NCBI GenBank assembly: GCA_949298075.1
Contig: CASFVA010000007.1
Coordinates: 1 to 64,000, forward strand
Source: an uncultured Lentisphaeria bacterium
Lineage (GTDB): Bacteria; Verrucomicrobiota; Lentisphaeria; Victivallales; Victivallaceae
Length of the DNA: 64,000 bases
Direction: 5' to 3'
In this document: positions 8,853 to 17,233 of the stretch, one piece after another
How the letters are laid out: every line of letters starts with the position of its first letter
Position numbering within the stretch: the first letter of the stretch is position 1
Notes under the pieces: generated by a model
The model's database searches: none
What the model saw: the letters and a program-made list of their open reading frames with translations, nothing else
What the model was told of the DNA's origin: nothing
Made by a program: the position numbers and the translations under genes

Positions 8853-9623
8853 TCACTCCGCGGACCGTTCCCCGGACTCCAGCGCGGATTCCGCCGCGGC
8901 GAGCAGAGCGGAGACCACCGGCGAGGGGGCGACCGCAGCGGCCAGCCGGCGGAAACAGCCATCCCGCCGGAACGCCTCTCGGGTGAAGCTGAAGTTCAGT
9001 TCTCCCGCCCACAGCAGCCGGGAAGCGAAAAAATCCGCCGTGGTCCGAAGTTCGGAATACGCCGGCGCTTCACCGCGGCGGAGCCGTTCTTCAATCTCCG
9101 GTGACAGGCGGCGGTCCGGAATCAGTTCCAGGGTCACGGTCGGATTGTCCGGCGCGGCGGCGCAGCCGGCCAGGATCCGGATGATGTCGAATTTGTCGGC
9201 GTCCCGGACGATGGCCAGCAGACGACCGGCGGCCGGCGAGGGCGGCGGCGGCGGGGTCAGCGCGTTATGAAATTCAACCGCGAACGCCACCGCGGTGCGC
9301 TCTTCCGGCGCCAGCACATCGAGCCGGTGCTGGGATTCGATCAGTTCGCGGGAACGGCGGCCGTGATTGAAGCTCGCGGCGTCATTGAAGGTGTTGAACT
9401 GCCGCAGTTGCTCGAAGCGGCTCCAGTCGTGGCAGAGCGCGGCGGCAGCGGCCTGCCGGGCCAGTGCCGCATCGCCGGCGAAATGCCGGCGGCAGAGCGC
9501 GGCGGTGAAATCCGCCACCCTCAGCGTGTGGTCAAGTTTGAGCTGTATGTTGCGGTCAAAATCCGGTCGGCCGGTTAGAAAGGTCCGGGCGTATTCGCTG
9601 AAAGTTTTCCGCAGATGCTGCAT
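8853..9623 (-). CDS. HD-domain phosphohydrolase-like protein
   Basis: A 256-residue protein with an HD metal-dependent phosphohydrolase fold: His32 (KLDHTLRV), the His65-Asp66 pair (LCHDWSRFEQ), a later histidine (VEFHNAL) and an aspartate (RDADKFDIIR). The ATG at 9623 is chosen over an upstream in-frame ATG at 9689 because it has a GGGGAGGC site and begins the homologous region. HD proteins of this size often act on nucleotides or (p)ppGpp-like substrates; the substrate is unknown. Confidence 0.85.
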   Translation of the reverse strand: MQHLRKTFSEYARTFLTGRPDFDRNIQLKLDHTLRVADFTAALCRRHFAGDAALARQAAAAALCHDWSRFEQLRQFNTFNDAASFNHGRRSRELIESQHRLDVLAPEERTAVAFAVEFHNALTPPPPPSPAAGRLLAIVRDADKFDIIRILAGCAAAPDNPTVTLELIPDRRLSPEIEERLRRGEAPAYSELRTTADFFASRLLWAGELNFSFTREAFRRDGCFRRLAAAVAPSPVVSALLAAAESALESGERSAE

Positions 9624-9758
9624 GGCTGCCTCCCCGAAGCGTTCGCATGGTTTTCCGCATAATATACCGCCGCCGGATTTCCGGTGCAAGCGCGCTCCGC
9701 TCGCCGGCCGGACGGTTTACCGACCGCCCCGGTCTGACTCCGGCGGACTCCGGAATGC

Positions 9759-9816
9759 AAAAAAGCGCGTTTTTATCCACTGAAAGGCTTGTGTGATGGC
9801 AATTTAAGGGTTATCT
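9759..9816 (+). promoter_or_regulatory. Possible lpxK promoter region
   Basis: An A6-GCGCG-T5 element (9759-9774) precedes TTGTGT (9789-9794), which is 16 bases from TTATCT (9811-9816); a better-looking TATAAT overlaps just downstream. The exact promoter is ambiguous. Confidence 0.35.
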
Positions 9817-9846
9817 TATATAATGGCTTTTTACGCGTGAGGGACC

Positions 9847-11019
9847 ATGCATTCATTTAAATTCAAAGCCGAGGAACTCGAACAGTATTTCCTCGAAGTC
9901 ATGTCGGGGCGACGGCGCAGGTGGCACGACCTGCTGCTGGTGAATCTGCTCTTTGTGGCTTCGCGTTTTTACCGCATGGCGATCCAGTTCCGCAACTGGC
10001 TGTACGCCAAGCGGATCATCCGGAATCACGCGCTCGGCTGCCTGGTGGTCAGCATCGGCAATCTCAGCTGCGGCGGCACCGGCAAGACTCCGGTGGTGGA
10101 GATTTTCGCCCGCACGCTCAGTGCCAAGGGCCGGCGTGTCGCGGTGCTCAGCCGGGGCTACCGGAGCCGGAAACTGCCATTGAGCCGCCGGATCGCCCAT
10201 TTCTTCACCCAGCAGAAAATCGAGATGCCTCCCAAGGTGGTTTCCGACAGTCGGGACCTGCTGCTCAATTCGGAGTACGCCGGCGACGAACCCTATATGC
10301 TCGCTTCCAATCTGCGCGATGTCGCGGTCATCGTCGACAAGGACCGGGTCAAATCGGGAATTTACGCAATTGAGCATTTTCAGAGCGACGTCATCATACT
10401 CGACGATGGTTTTCAGTATCTCATGCTCAAGCCGCATATCAACATCGTGCTGGTGGATTCCACTGATCCTTTCGGCAACGGTCATGTGCTGCCGCGGGGC
10501 ACGCTGCGCGAGCCGATCAAGAACATCCGGCGGGCCGACTATGTGTTTCTGACCAAGTCCGACGGCAGTCACCGGATCAGCCATCTCAAGAACTTCATCC
10601 GCCGGCACACCCGGCGCGCCGAGATCATCGAGTGCTGCCACAAGCCGCAGTATCTGGTCAAGCTCTTTTCCGGGGAACGGGAAGGACTGGAACTGCTTAA
10701 AGGGAGGCGGGCGGCGGCGCTGTCGGCGATTGCGTGTCCGGAGAGCTTCGAAAGTTTTCTGCGTCAGCTCGGGGCTGAACTGGTGCTCTGCGACCATTAC
10801 GCCGATCACCATCGCTACACCCAGCAGGAGGTGATTGACTTCATCAACCAGGCCAAGGCGGCGGGTGCGGAAATGATTATCACGACTGAAAAGGATGCTG
10901 TGCGGATTCCGCGGCTGGACCGCTGCGATGTTCCGCTTTATTATTTGCGCATTCAGATTGATATTCTGAGCGGACGCGAGAATTTTGACCAGTGCATTTC
11001 GCGGATCTGCTTCATGTGA
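9847..11019 (+). CDS. lpxK: Tetraacyldisaccharide 4'-kinase
   Basis: LpxK phosphorylates the lipid A precursor at the inner membrane, the sixth step of the Raetz pathway. The 390-residue protein has an N-terminal hydrophobic anchor (about residues 28-48), the P-loop GNLSCGGTGKTP (71-82), LSRGYRS, and DDGFQYL, all family signatures. Its presence implies an LPS-type outer membrane. No other lpx gene is nearby. Confidence 0.95.
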   Translation: MHSFKFKAEELEQYFLEVMSGRRRRWHDLLLVNLLFVASRFYRMAIQFRNWLYAKRIIRNHALGCLVVSIGNLSCGGTGKTPVVEIFARTLSAKGRRVAVLSRGYRSRKLPLSRRIAHFFTQQKIEMPPKVVSDSRDLLLNSEYAGDEPYMLASNLRDVAVIVDKDRVKSGIYAIEHFQSDVIILDDGFQYLMLKPHINIVLVDSTDPFGNGHVLPRGTLREPIKNIRRADYVFLTKSDGSHRISHLKNFIRRHTRRAEIIECCHKPQYLVKLFSGEREGLELLKGRRAAALSAIACPESFESFLRQLGAELVLCDHYADHHRYTQQEVIDFINQAKAAGAEMIITTEKDAVRIPRLDRCDVPLYYLRIQIDILSGRENFDQCISRICFM

Positions 11020-11199
11020 GCGGATCCCGGCCCGGGTCATGAAGGTGCTTCGTCCCCGGAGCTGCAGATGAGTGGTATTCTGGGGGCGTGAAATTGTCTC
11101 GGGTCCGGGACGGAAAAGACGCGGGGCCCGGGCAGAAAAACGGACCGTGGTTTTTACGAACAGTGCAGAACAGGATTTTAATAACAGGAGCAAGAGCAA

Positions 11200-12360
11200 A
11201 TGATGAATGATCTGATTGACAAATTCACCCGCCATTTCGGCGGGACTCCGACTGCGGCGGCTCAGGCGCCGGGGCGGTTGGAAATTCTCGGCAATCACAC
11301 CGACTACAACGAAGGCTTCGTGCTGTCCTGCGCGGTCGGTCAGAACACCCGCGTGGCGCTGCGGCCGATTCCCGGAACGGTCTGCCGGGTCAAGGATTTC
11401 CGGGACGGCGCGGAGATGCAGTTTGATCTCGCTTCGCCGGGAGCGCCACCACCGCGGGACGGCAGCCGTTACGTCAAAGGCATGGCGCTGGAATTGGCCA
11501 AACGCGGCCACGAAGTTGGCGCATTTGAATGCGGACTGGAGAGTTCAATTCCGCTGTCGGCCGGCATGTCAAGCTCGGCAGCCCTGGAAATCGCCGCCGG
11601 GCTGGCCATGGGGGTGGCGTTCGGCATTGAACTGGATCCGGTGGAGTGGGCGCGGGCCGGGCAGGGTGTCGAAAATGACTATCTCGGACTCAAAAGCGGA
11701 TTGCTCGATCAGTTCAGTTCACTGTTCGGACGTGAAAATTCCATGATCCTCAGCGACTTCCGTTCGGTTGAGGTTCTGCGCACCGTGGCGTTGCCGCCCG
11801 GTTACGCCATCGTGGTCATCAATTCGATGAAAAAGCACAATCTGGTGGATTCCGAATACAACACCCGGCGTGCCGACTGCGAGGCGGCGGCCCGGATTCT
11901 CAGTCAGCTCTTCCCCGAAGTCCGGACTCTGCGCGACGTTTCGCTTGACGAGTTGGCTGCCGCCCGCGCCAATCTGGACTGGCGCGAATACCGGCGCGCC
12001 CAGCATGTGGTCGGCGAAGACACCAGGGTGCTGGCCGGGGTGCGGCTGCTGGAGGAGGGCGATGTGTTCAGTTTCGGAAGGCAGCTGTTTGCCTCGCATG
12101 AATCCAGCCGCATGAATTTCGAGAACAGCACACCCGAGCTGGACTACCTGGTCGAACTGGCCAAATCCACTCCCGGCTGCCTCGGGGCGCGGCTGTCGGG
12201 CGGCGGTTTCGGCGGCATCACCATCCACCTGGTGGAGCAGGACGGCGCCGAGGAATATGCCGAACGGGTCTGCGCCGGCTATCGGAAACGCACCGGAATC
12301 ACGGCCCGGAGCCTGGTCTGCAAGATCGGCGACGGCGCCTGCGCCTATACTCTGGAATAA
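11200..12360 (+). CDS. galK: Galactokinase
   Basis: A 386-residue GHMP kinase that makes galactose 1-phosphate from ATP and galactose. Visible motifs are GRLEILGNHTDYNEG (25-39), the ATP-binding GMSSSAALE (122-130), catalytic Asp170 (SGLLDQFSS) and GARLSGGGFGG near the C-terminus. The first motif has GNHTDYN where the E. coli enzyme has GEHTDYN. CAGGAGC precedes the tandem ATGs. trpS follows after 41 bases, so the two may share a transcript. Confidence 0.9.
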   Translation: MMNDLIDKFTRHFGGTPTAAAQAPGRLEILGNHTDYNEGFVLSCAVGQNTRVALRPIPGTVCRVKDFRDGAEMQFDLASPGAPPPRDGSRYVKGMALELAKRGHEVGAFECGLESSIPLSAGMSSSAALEIAAGLAMGVAFGIELDPVEWARAGQGVENDYLGLKSGLLDQFSSLFGRENSMILSDFRSVEVLRTVALPPGYAIVVINSMKKHNLVDSEYNTRRADCEAAARILSQLFPEVRTLRDVSLDELAAARANLDWREYRRAQHVVGEDTRVLAGVRLLEEGDVFSFGRQLFASHESSRMNFENSTPELDYLVELAKSTPGCLGARLSGGGFGGITIHLVEQDGAEEYAERVCAGYRKRTGITARSLVCKIGDGACAYTLE

Positions 12361-12401
12361 TCTTTAAACAGCTTTACAGCGGGAAAGCGTCAAATTCGGA
12401 A

Positions 12402-13364
12402 ATGAGAATCCTGACTGGAATCCAGCCCTCGGGGACTCCCCATCTGGGCAATTACTTCGGCGCGATGCGGCAGGTCTGCGAACTTCAGGAGAAGGGAGAG
12501 AGCTTTCTGTTCATCGCCGACTACCACGCCCTCACCACCAATCCGGAACCCCGGCTGCTGCGCGAACGGGTGTTCAACCTGGCGCTGGACTTCATTGCCT
12601 GCGGCATCGATCTGGACCGGACGGTGTTCTTCCGGCAGTCAGCGGTGCCGGAGGTCTGTGAACTGGCCTGGATCCTTGACACGGTGACTCCGGTGGGGCT
12701 CCTGGAGCGCGCTCACAGTTACAAGGACAAGATCGCCAAGGGATTTTCTCCCAACAACGGCCTGTTCTCCTATCCGGTGCTGATGGCGGCGGATATTCTG
12801 CTTTACGGCTCCGACCTGGTGCCGGTGGGCAAGGATCAGAAGCAGCATTTGGAAATCACCCGGGATCTGGCGATCAAATTCAACAACCAGTACGGCGGAA
12901 TTTTCCGGATTCCGGAGGGCTATATTCCTGAAGCGGTGGCGATTGTGCCGGGCACTGACGGTCAGAAGATGTCCAAGAGCTACGGCAACACGATTCCGCT
13001 CTTCGGCACCGAGAAGGAGACGCGGAAAGCGATCATGAACATCGTGACCGACTGCCGGGGGCTTGACGATCCCAAGGATCCTGACTCCTGCAATGTGGTG
13101 GCGCTGTTCAAGCTCTTCGCCTCGCCGGAGGAACTCGCGGAAATGTGCGAACGTTACCGGGCCGGGGGGTACGGCTACGGCCACGCCAAACAGGCGCTGT
13201 TCGAGAAGATGTGGAACTACTTTGAGCCGATGCGGCGACGCCGGGCTGAACTGGCCGCCGATCCCGGTTATGTGGAAGAGGTGCTCCGCCGCAACGGCGA
13301 ACGGGCGCGCTCCGAGGCGGAAAAAACCTTGAAGCGGGTGCGTCGGGCGGTCGGATTGCGCTGA
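12402..13364 (+). CDS. trpS: Tryptophanyl-tRNA synthetase
   Basis: Class I aminoacyl-tRNA synthetase charging tRNA-Trp. The 320-residue length is normal. It has the HIGH-type motif PSGTPHLGNY (9-18) and KMSKS (189-193). It lies between galK and argD in the same direction. Confidence 0.96.
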   Translation: MRILTGIQPSGTPHLGNYFGAMRQVCELQEKGESFLFIADYHALTTNPEPRLLRERVFNLALDFIACGIDLDRTVFFRQSAVPEVCELAWILDTVTPVGLLERAHSYKDKIAKGFSPNNGLFSYPVLMAADILLYGSDLVPVGKDQKQHLEITRDLAIKFNNQYGGIFRIPEGYIPEAVAIVPGTDGQKMSKSYGNTIPLFGTEKETRKAIMNIVTDCRGLDDPKDPDSCNVVALFKLFASPEELAEMCERYRAGGYGYGHAKQALFEKMWNYFEPMRRRRAELAADPGYVEEVLRRNGERARSEAEKTLKRVRRAVGLR

Positions 13365-13448
13365 TCCGGCCGGCGCGGCGGACTGCCGTGACCGGTAAAC
13401 CGGTGCTGACCATAATAATTGTCGAACATTTTTAACACAGGATCTGAA

Positions 13449-14645
13449 ATGGGCAAGATTTTTGAAGAATCCGCTGAACGGTACAAAAACTATGTGGTGC
13501 CGACCTATGCTCCCGGCCGGATGTTTGTGCGGGGCGCCGGAACGCGGCTCTGGGATGACGACGGACAGGAATATCTGGACTTTGCGGCCGGCATTTCGGT
13601 CTGCAACCTCGGTCATTGCCACCCCCGGGTGACGGCGGCGATCCGGGAACAGGCCGGCAAACTGGTGCATGTTTCCAACCTCTATATGAATGAGCTGATG
13701 CCGAAACTCGCGGAAAAGCTGATCCGCGAGTCATTCGACGGCAAAGTGTTTTTTGCCAATTCCGGAGCCGAGGCCAACGAGGGCATGATCAAGCTGGCCC
13801 GGAAATACGGCAATGCCCGCGGCGGGCGCAATACCATTATTTCGATGGACAACTCTTTCCACGGGCGGACCCTGGCCACGCTCGCCGCGACCGGCCGGGC
13901 CAAATACCGCAGGGGATTTGAACCGGATGTGCCCGGTTTCCGGCAGGTTCCCTTCAACGACTTTGAAGCTCTGAAGGCGGCGGTTACGCCGGATGTCTGC
14001 GCGATCATGCTGGAAATGGTGCAGGGCGAGGGCGGCATTCTGCCGGCGGATCCGGATTACCTGCGGCAGGTCCGGGCTCTGTGCGACGAGCGCGACATTC
14101 TGATGCTGTGTGACGAGGTGCAGTGCGGCATGGGCCGGCTCGGCACCCGGTTTGCCTATCAGAGTTTCGGCGTGGTGCCCGATGTGCTGTCAATGGCCAA
14201 GGCGATTGCCAACGGATTACCGATGGGGGGATTCATTGTGCGGCGGCCGTTTGCCGACACGCTGGGTCTGGGCATGCACGCCAGCACTTTCGGCGGAACG
14301 CCGTTGGCCTGTGCCGCCGCGCTGGCGGTGCAGGAGGCTTTCGACTGCGACGGTGTGCTGGAAAACTGCCGGGAGCAGGGCGAATATCTGAGACAGCGGC
14401 TGGCGGAAGCGTCCCGGGGTTATTCCTGGGTCAAGGGGGTCCGGGGGCGTGGACTCATGGTAGGACTGGTGCTCGACCGGCCGGCCGGACCGCTTTCGGG
14501 TGCGCTGCTGGAAAAACAGCATCTGGTGACGCTTACCGCCGGTGAAACGGTGCTGCGGCTGCTCCCGCCGCTGATCGTCACTCGGGACGAGGTGGACGAC
14601 GCGGTGACCCGGATCGCGGCGGAACTGGCTCGACAGCCGCGCTGA
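13449..14645 (+). CDS. argD: Acetylornithine aminotransferase
   Basis: A 398-residue class III PLP-dependent aminotransferase of the ArgD type, transferring an amino group between glutamate and N-acetylglutamate semialdehyde in arginine synthesis. Lys251 (SMAKAIANGLPMGG) should carry PLP; Asp222-Glu223 (CDEVQCGMGR) and NSGAEANEG are present. I chose ATG at 13449 with CAGGAT upstream rather than an in-frame TTG at 13419. Close relatives act on ornithine, GABA or succinylornithine, so specificity is inferred. Confidence 0.88.
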   Translation: MGKIFEESAERYKNYVVPTYAPGRMFVRGAGTRLWDDDGQEYLDFAAGISVCNLGHCHPRVTAAIREQAGKLVHVSNLYMNELMPKLAEKLIRESFDGKVFFANSGAEANEGMIKLARKYGNARGGRNTIISMDNSFHGRTLATLAATGRAKYRRGFEPDVPGFRQVPFNDFEALKAAVTPDVCAIMLEMVQGEGGILPADPDYLRQVRALCDERDILMLCDEVQCGMGRLGTRFAYQSFGVVPDVLSMAKAIANGLPMGGFIVRRPFADTLGLGMHASTFGGTPLACAAALAVQEAFDCDGVLENCREQGEYLRQRLAEASRGYSWVKGVRGRGLMVGLVLDRPAGPLSGALLEKQHLVTLTAGETVLRLLPPLIVTRDEVDDAVTRIAAELARQPR

Positions 14646-14683
14646 AAACCGGTGCGGCTCCGGAGAGGCGGCGAAAAAAATTC

Positions 14684-14706
14684 GCCGCCGGGAGCCGGCG
14701 TTTTGT
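14684..14706 (+). terminator. Possible terminator after argD
   Basis: A 6-bp stem CGCCGG/CCGGCG with a 3-base loop is followed by TTTTG. An alternative 9-bp hairpin (14667-14689) overlaps it. Weak T-tract. Confidence 0.4.
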
Positions 14707-14758
14707 CTGGATGCCGGCGGGACGGTTGGAAAAAAAACGGTTTTTTCCGGAGAACCAC

Positions 14759-14787
14759 TTGAATTTCAGCCGGAACCGGAGTATGTT
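14759..14787 (+). promoter_or_regulatory. Promoter of tRNA-Lys (and possibly rpmB)
   Basis: TTGAAT (14759-14764) and TATGTT (14782-14787), 17-base spacer, 35 bases before the tRNA. A palindromic GGA8CGGT6CC element (14728-14748) lies just upstream. Confidence 0.6.
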
Positions 14788-14822
14788 AATAGAACGTTGT
14801 CAATATCACAGCGTTTGACGGC

Positions 14823-14898
14823 GGGTTGATAGCTCAGTCGGTAGAGCATCGCCCTTTTAAGGCGGTGGTCCCGGGTTCGAGTCCCGGTCAACCCACCA
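14823..14898 (+). tRNA. tRNA-Lys (anticodon UUU)
   Basis: Cloverleaf read by hand: acceptor GGGTTGA pairs with TCAACCC; D-stem GCTC/GAGC; anticodon stem TCGCC/GGCGG with loop CTTTTAA giving UUU; T-stem CCGGG/CCCGG with loop TTCGAGT. The CCA end is encoded (14896-14898). Confidence 0.97.
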
Positions 14899-14994
14899 TT
14901 TTTATGGACATCACGGAGCGCTCGCGGTACGGATATCATTTCCGGCGCTTCCTGTATCAGTGCAGCGGATAAAACTTGAAACAGTGAGGAAAAT

Positions 14995-15222
14995 ATGAGC
15001 AAGGTCTGCGCAATCTGCGGCAAAGTCAAGGCCAATGGCGGCCACATCACCCGCAAGGGTCTGGCCAAGAAGGCCGGCGGTATCGGTATGCATGTGGTCA
15101 AGAACACGAAGCGTACTTTTGAAATCAACCTGCAGCCGGTTCGCATCAATGACAACGGCACAGTCAAGAGTGTCCGGATTTGCACGAGCTGCATTCGTAC
15201 CGGAAATTTCCAGAAGGCGTAA
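14995..15222 (+). CDS. rpmB: 50S ribosomal protein L28
   Basis: A 75-residue ribosomal protein L28 starting MSKVCAICGKVKANGG. Two CxxC pairs (CAIC at 5-8, CTSC near 63-66) are the zinc-binding form. GAGGAA lies before the ATG. A clear terminator follows at 15248. It may be co-transcribed with the tRNA-Lys 96 bases upstream. Confidence 0.95.
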   Translation: MSKVCAICGKVKANGGHITRKGLAKKAGGIGMHVVKNTKRTFEINLQPVRINDNGTVKSVRICTSCIRTGNFQKA

Positions 15223-15247
15223 TTCGTCGGGTTTTTTCTGAAGTTGT

Positions 15248-15283
15248 GCGGACGGGTTACAGAGCCTGGTCCGCTTTTTTTTT
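15248..15283 (+). terminator. Rho-independent terminator of rpmB
   Basis: GCGGAC (15248-15253) pairs with GTCCGC (15269-15274), followed by nine T residues. Confidence 0.8.
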
Positions 15284-15347
15284 AGGTTGAAGCGCCGGGC
15301 GCGGCGGCCGATGGGCGGTGCGGAACGTTCGGGAGACGACAATTAAA

Positions 15348-15488
15348 ATGATGCTTGGCTTGGGGGATGCTTCGATTCTGGCGGCGATACTCGGCTGCCT
15401 GGGGGTGACTCTGCTGTGTGTGATTTACGGGGTCCTGCACTGGAATTGCGGCGCCGGATCTGACGACGGAAAGGACGGCCGGCCATGA
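15348..15488 (+). CDS. Symporter small accessory protein
   Basis: A 46-residue membrane protein, MMLGLGDASILAAILGCL at its start, with one hydrophobic helix and an HWNCG segment before a charged tail. It matches the pattern of small accessory proteins found directly before sodium:solute symporters (LGLGD, hydrophobic helix, a W-N motif). GGGAG lies upstream. Its TGA overlaps the ATG of the symporter in an ATGA, so the two are translationally coupled. The accessory role is from genomic association. Confidence 0.8.
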   Translation: MMLGLGDASILAAILGCLGVTLLCVIYGVLHWNCGAGSDDGKDGRP

Positions 15489-17131
15489 CGCCGGAGACCG
15501 TTGGCAGCGGCATGAACGCCGTGGTGCTCACCGCGCTGATTGTCATCTACGTGCTGGTGATCGGCTACCTTGGCTGGCGCGGCTGGCGCCGGACCCGGAC
15601 CGGACAGGATTATCTGCTGGCCGGTCGTTCAGTGCATCCGTTTGTAATGGCCATGAGTTACGGTGCGGCATTCATCAGCACTTCGGCACTGGTCGGCTTC
15701 GGCGGCATTGCCGGGCAGTTCGGTATGGGGCTGATGTGGCTGGTGTTCATGAACATTGCGTTCGGGATTTTCGTCGCGTTCATCTGGTTCGGCCGCCGGA
15801 CCCGGGCGATCGGGCAGGCCCTCAATGCGAAAACCTTTCCGGAATTGATCGGCAAGCGTTTCAAATCCAATGGCTTGAAAATATTTGTGGCGCTGATTAT
15901 TTTCGTGTTCATTCCGCTCTATTCCAGCGTGGTTCTGATCAGCGGAGCGCGTTTCCTCCAGGAAGTGATGATGATCAAATACGCCTGGGCGCTGGTGATT
16001 TTTGTGACGGTGGTGGCGGTTTACGTGATCTTCGGAGGACTCAAGGGCGTCATGTATGTCGACGCCATGATGGGCAGTGTGATGATCGGCGGCATGCTGC
16101 TGCTGCTGGTGCTCTGCTATGTCAGGCTCGGCGGCGTGGTTGACGCTCACCAGGCACTTACCGACCTCGCCGTGCTGGTTCCGGAACGGCTGCCGGCGGA
16201 GTACGCGCTCGGACACCGGGGCTGGACGGTGATGCCTGAATTTAATTCGGTCTGGTGGTGGACTCTGGTTTCCAGTCTCATGCTCGGCGTCGGCATCGGC
16301 GCGCTGGCTCAGCCGCAGCTGGCAGTGCGTTTCATGACGGTTCGTAGCACCCGCGAGCTCAACCGGGCGATTCTGATCGGTTCGGTATTTATTTTGGGCA
16401 CGGCCGGCAGCGCCTACATGGTCGGCGCTCTTTCCAACGTTTTCTTTTACCATACTGACAAGGGGATCGCCTCCGGCATTCGGCAGCTGGCCATTGAGGC
16501 GGCCGGCGGAAATCCCGACCTCATAATTCCGATGTTCATCCGCGAAGCGCTGCCGGAACTGGTGCTCTATGTCTTTTCGCTGACCATGCTTTCGGCGGCG
16601 ATTTCCACCATGAGTTCACTGTTTCACGTCACCGGTTCCTCGATCGGCCATGATCTCTGCCGCGGTATCAGCGGTATGCGGCGCGACAGCACCCTGGCCA
16701 CCCGGCTGGGGGTGTTTTTCGGAATCCTGGTCAGCGTGATTTTTGCGATGATGCTGCCGCCGGGCATGGTGGCCCGGGGGACTGCGATCTTTTTCGGAGT
16801 GGCGGCGGCGGCGTTTCTGCCGGCTTATGTGGCGGCGCTCTACTGGAAGCGGGCCACCCGGGCCGGCGTGTGGGCCAGCGTCGGGGTTGGCGTCGGAGTC
16901 AGTCTGTTCGGACTGATTTTTCTGCACCGCAAGGAGTCGGCCGGTTTGGGCATCTGTCAGGCTCTCTTCGACCGGACCGAGCTGATTGCCGCGCATCCGT
17001 GGCCCTATGTGGATCCTTTTGTCTATTCCCTGCCGCTGTCGATTCTGGCGCTGGTGACGGTGAGCCTTCTGACCGCTCCGCCGCCGGAGCGGCATCTGAA
17101 GCGGTGTTTCGGACGGCACGGCCGGGAGTGA
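15485..17131 (+). CDS. Sodium:solute symporter (SSS family)
   Basis: A 548-residue integral membrane protein with about 13 hydrophobic helices, matching the SSS family. Typical segments are DYLLAGRSVHPFVMAMSYGAAFIS near the N-terminus and GIGALAQPQLAVRFMTV in the middle. It imports a solute (proline, acetate, sugar or other) with sodium. It follows its small accessory protein and is the only obvious transporter in the window. Substrate is not readable. Confidence 0.92.
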   Translation: MTPETVGSGMNAVVLTALIVIYVLVIGYLGWRGWRRTRTGQDYLLAGRSVHPFVMAMSYGAAFISTSALVGFGGIAGQFGMGLMWLVFMNIAFGIFVAFIWFGRRTRAIGQALNAKTFPELIGKRFKSNGLKIFVALIIFVFIPLYSSVVLISGARFLQEVMMIKYAWALVIFVTVVAVYVIFGGLKGVMYVDAMMGSVMIGGMLLLLVLCYVRLGGVVDAHQALTDLAVLVPERLPAEYALGHRGWTVMPEFNSVWWWTLVSSLMLGVGIGALAQPQLAVRFMTVRSTRELNRAILIGSVFILGTAGSAYMVGALSNVFFYHTDKGIASGIRQLAIEAAGGNPDLIIPMFIREALPELVLYVFSLTMLSAAISTMSSLFHVTGSSIGHDLCRGISGMRRDSTLATRLGVFFGILVSVIFAMMLPPGMVARGTAIFFGVAAAAFLPAYVAALYWKRATRAGVWASVGVGVGVSLFGLIFLHRKESAGLGICQALFDRTELIAAHPWPYVDPFVYSLPLSILALVTVSLLTAPPPERHLKRCFGRHGRE

Positions 17132-17233
17132 ACGCGGGACGTGCCGCCGGGGGATGGAGCGCGGGCGGTTTGATTTGAAGAGATTAATGGTTCAGGTTGA
17201 TATAAACTGCAATAATTCTGCGGAGTGATTGAC

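Noticed and set aside
11100-11199. Terminator or promoter between lpxK and galK
   Set aside because: An AAAAACGG/CCGTGGTTTTT region is present but pairs poorly, and no convincing -35/-10 pair was found.
9853-11511. 552-residue open frame antisense to lpxK and galK
   Set aside because: It covers two well-identified genes and the promoter gap between them; composition is that of a mirror frame.
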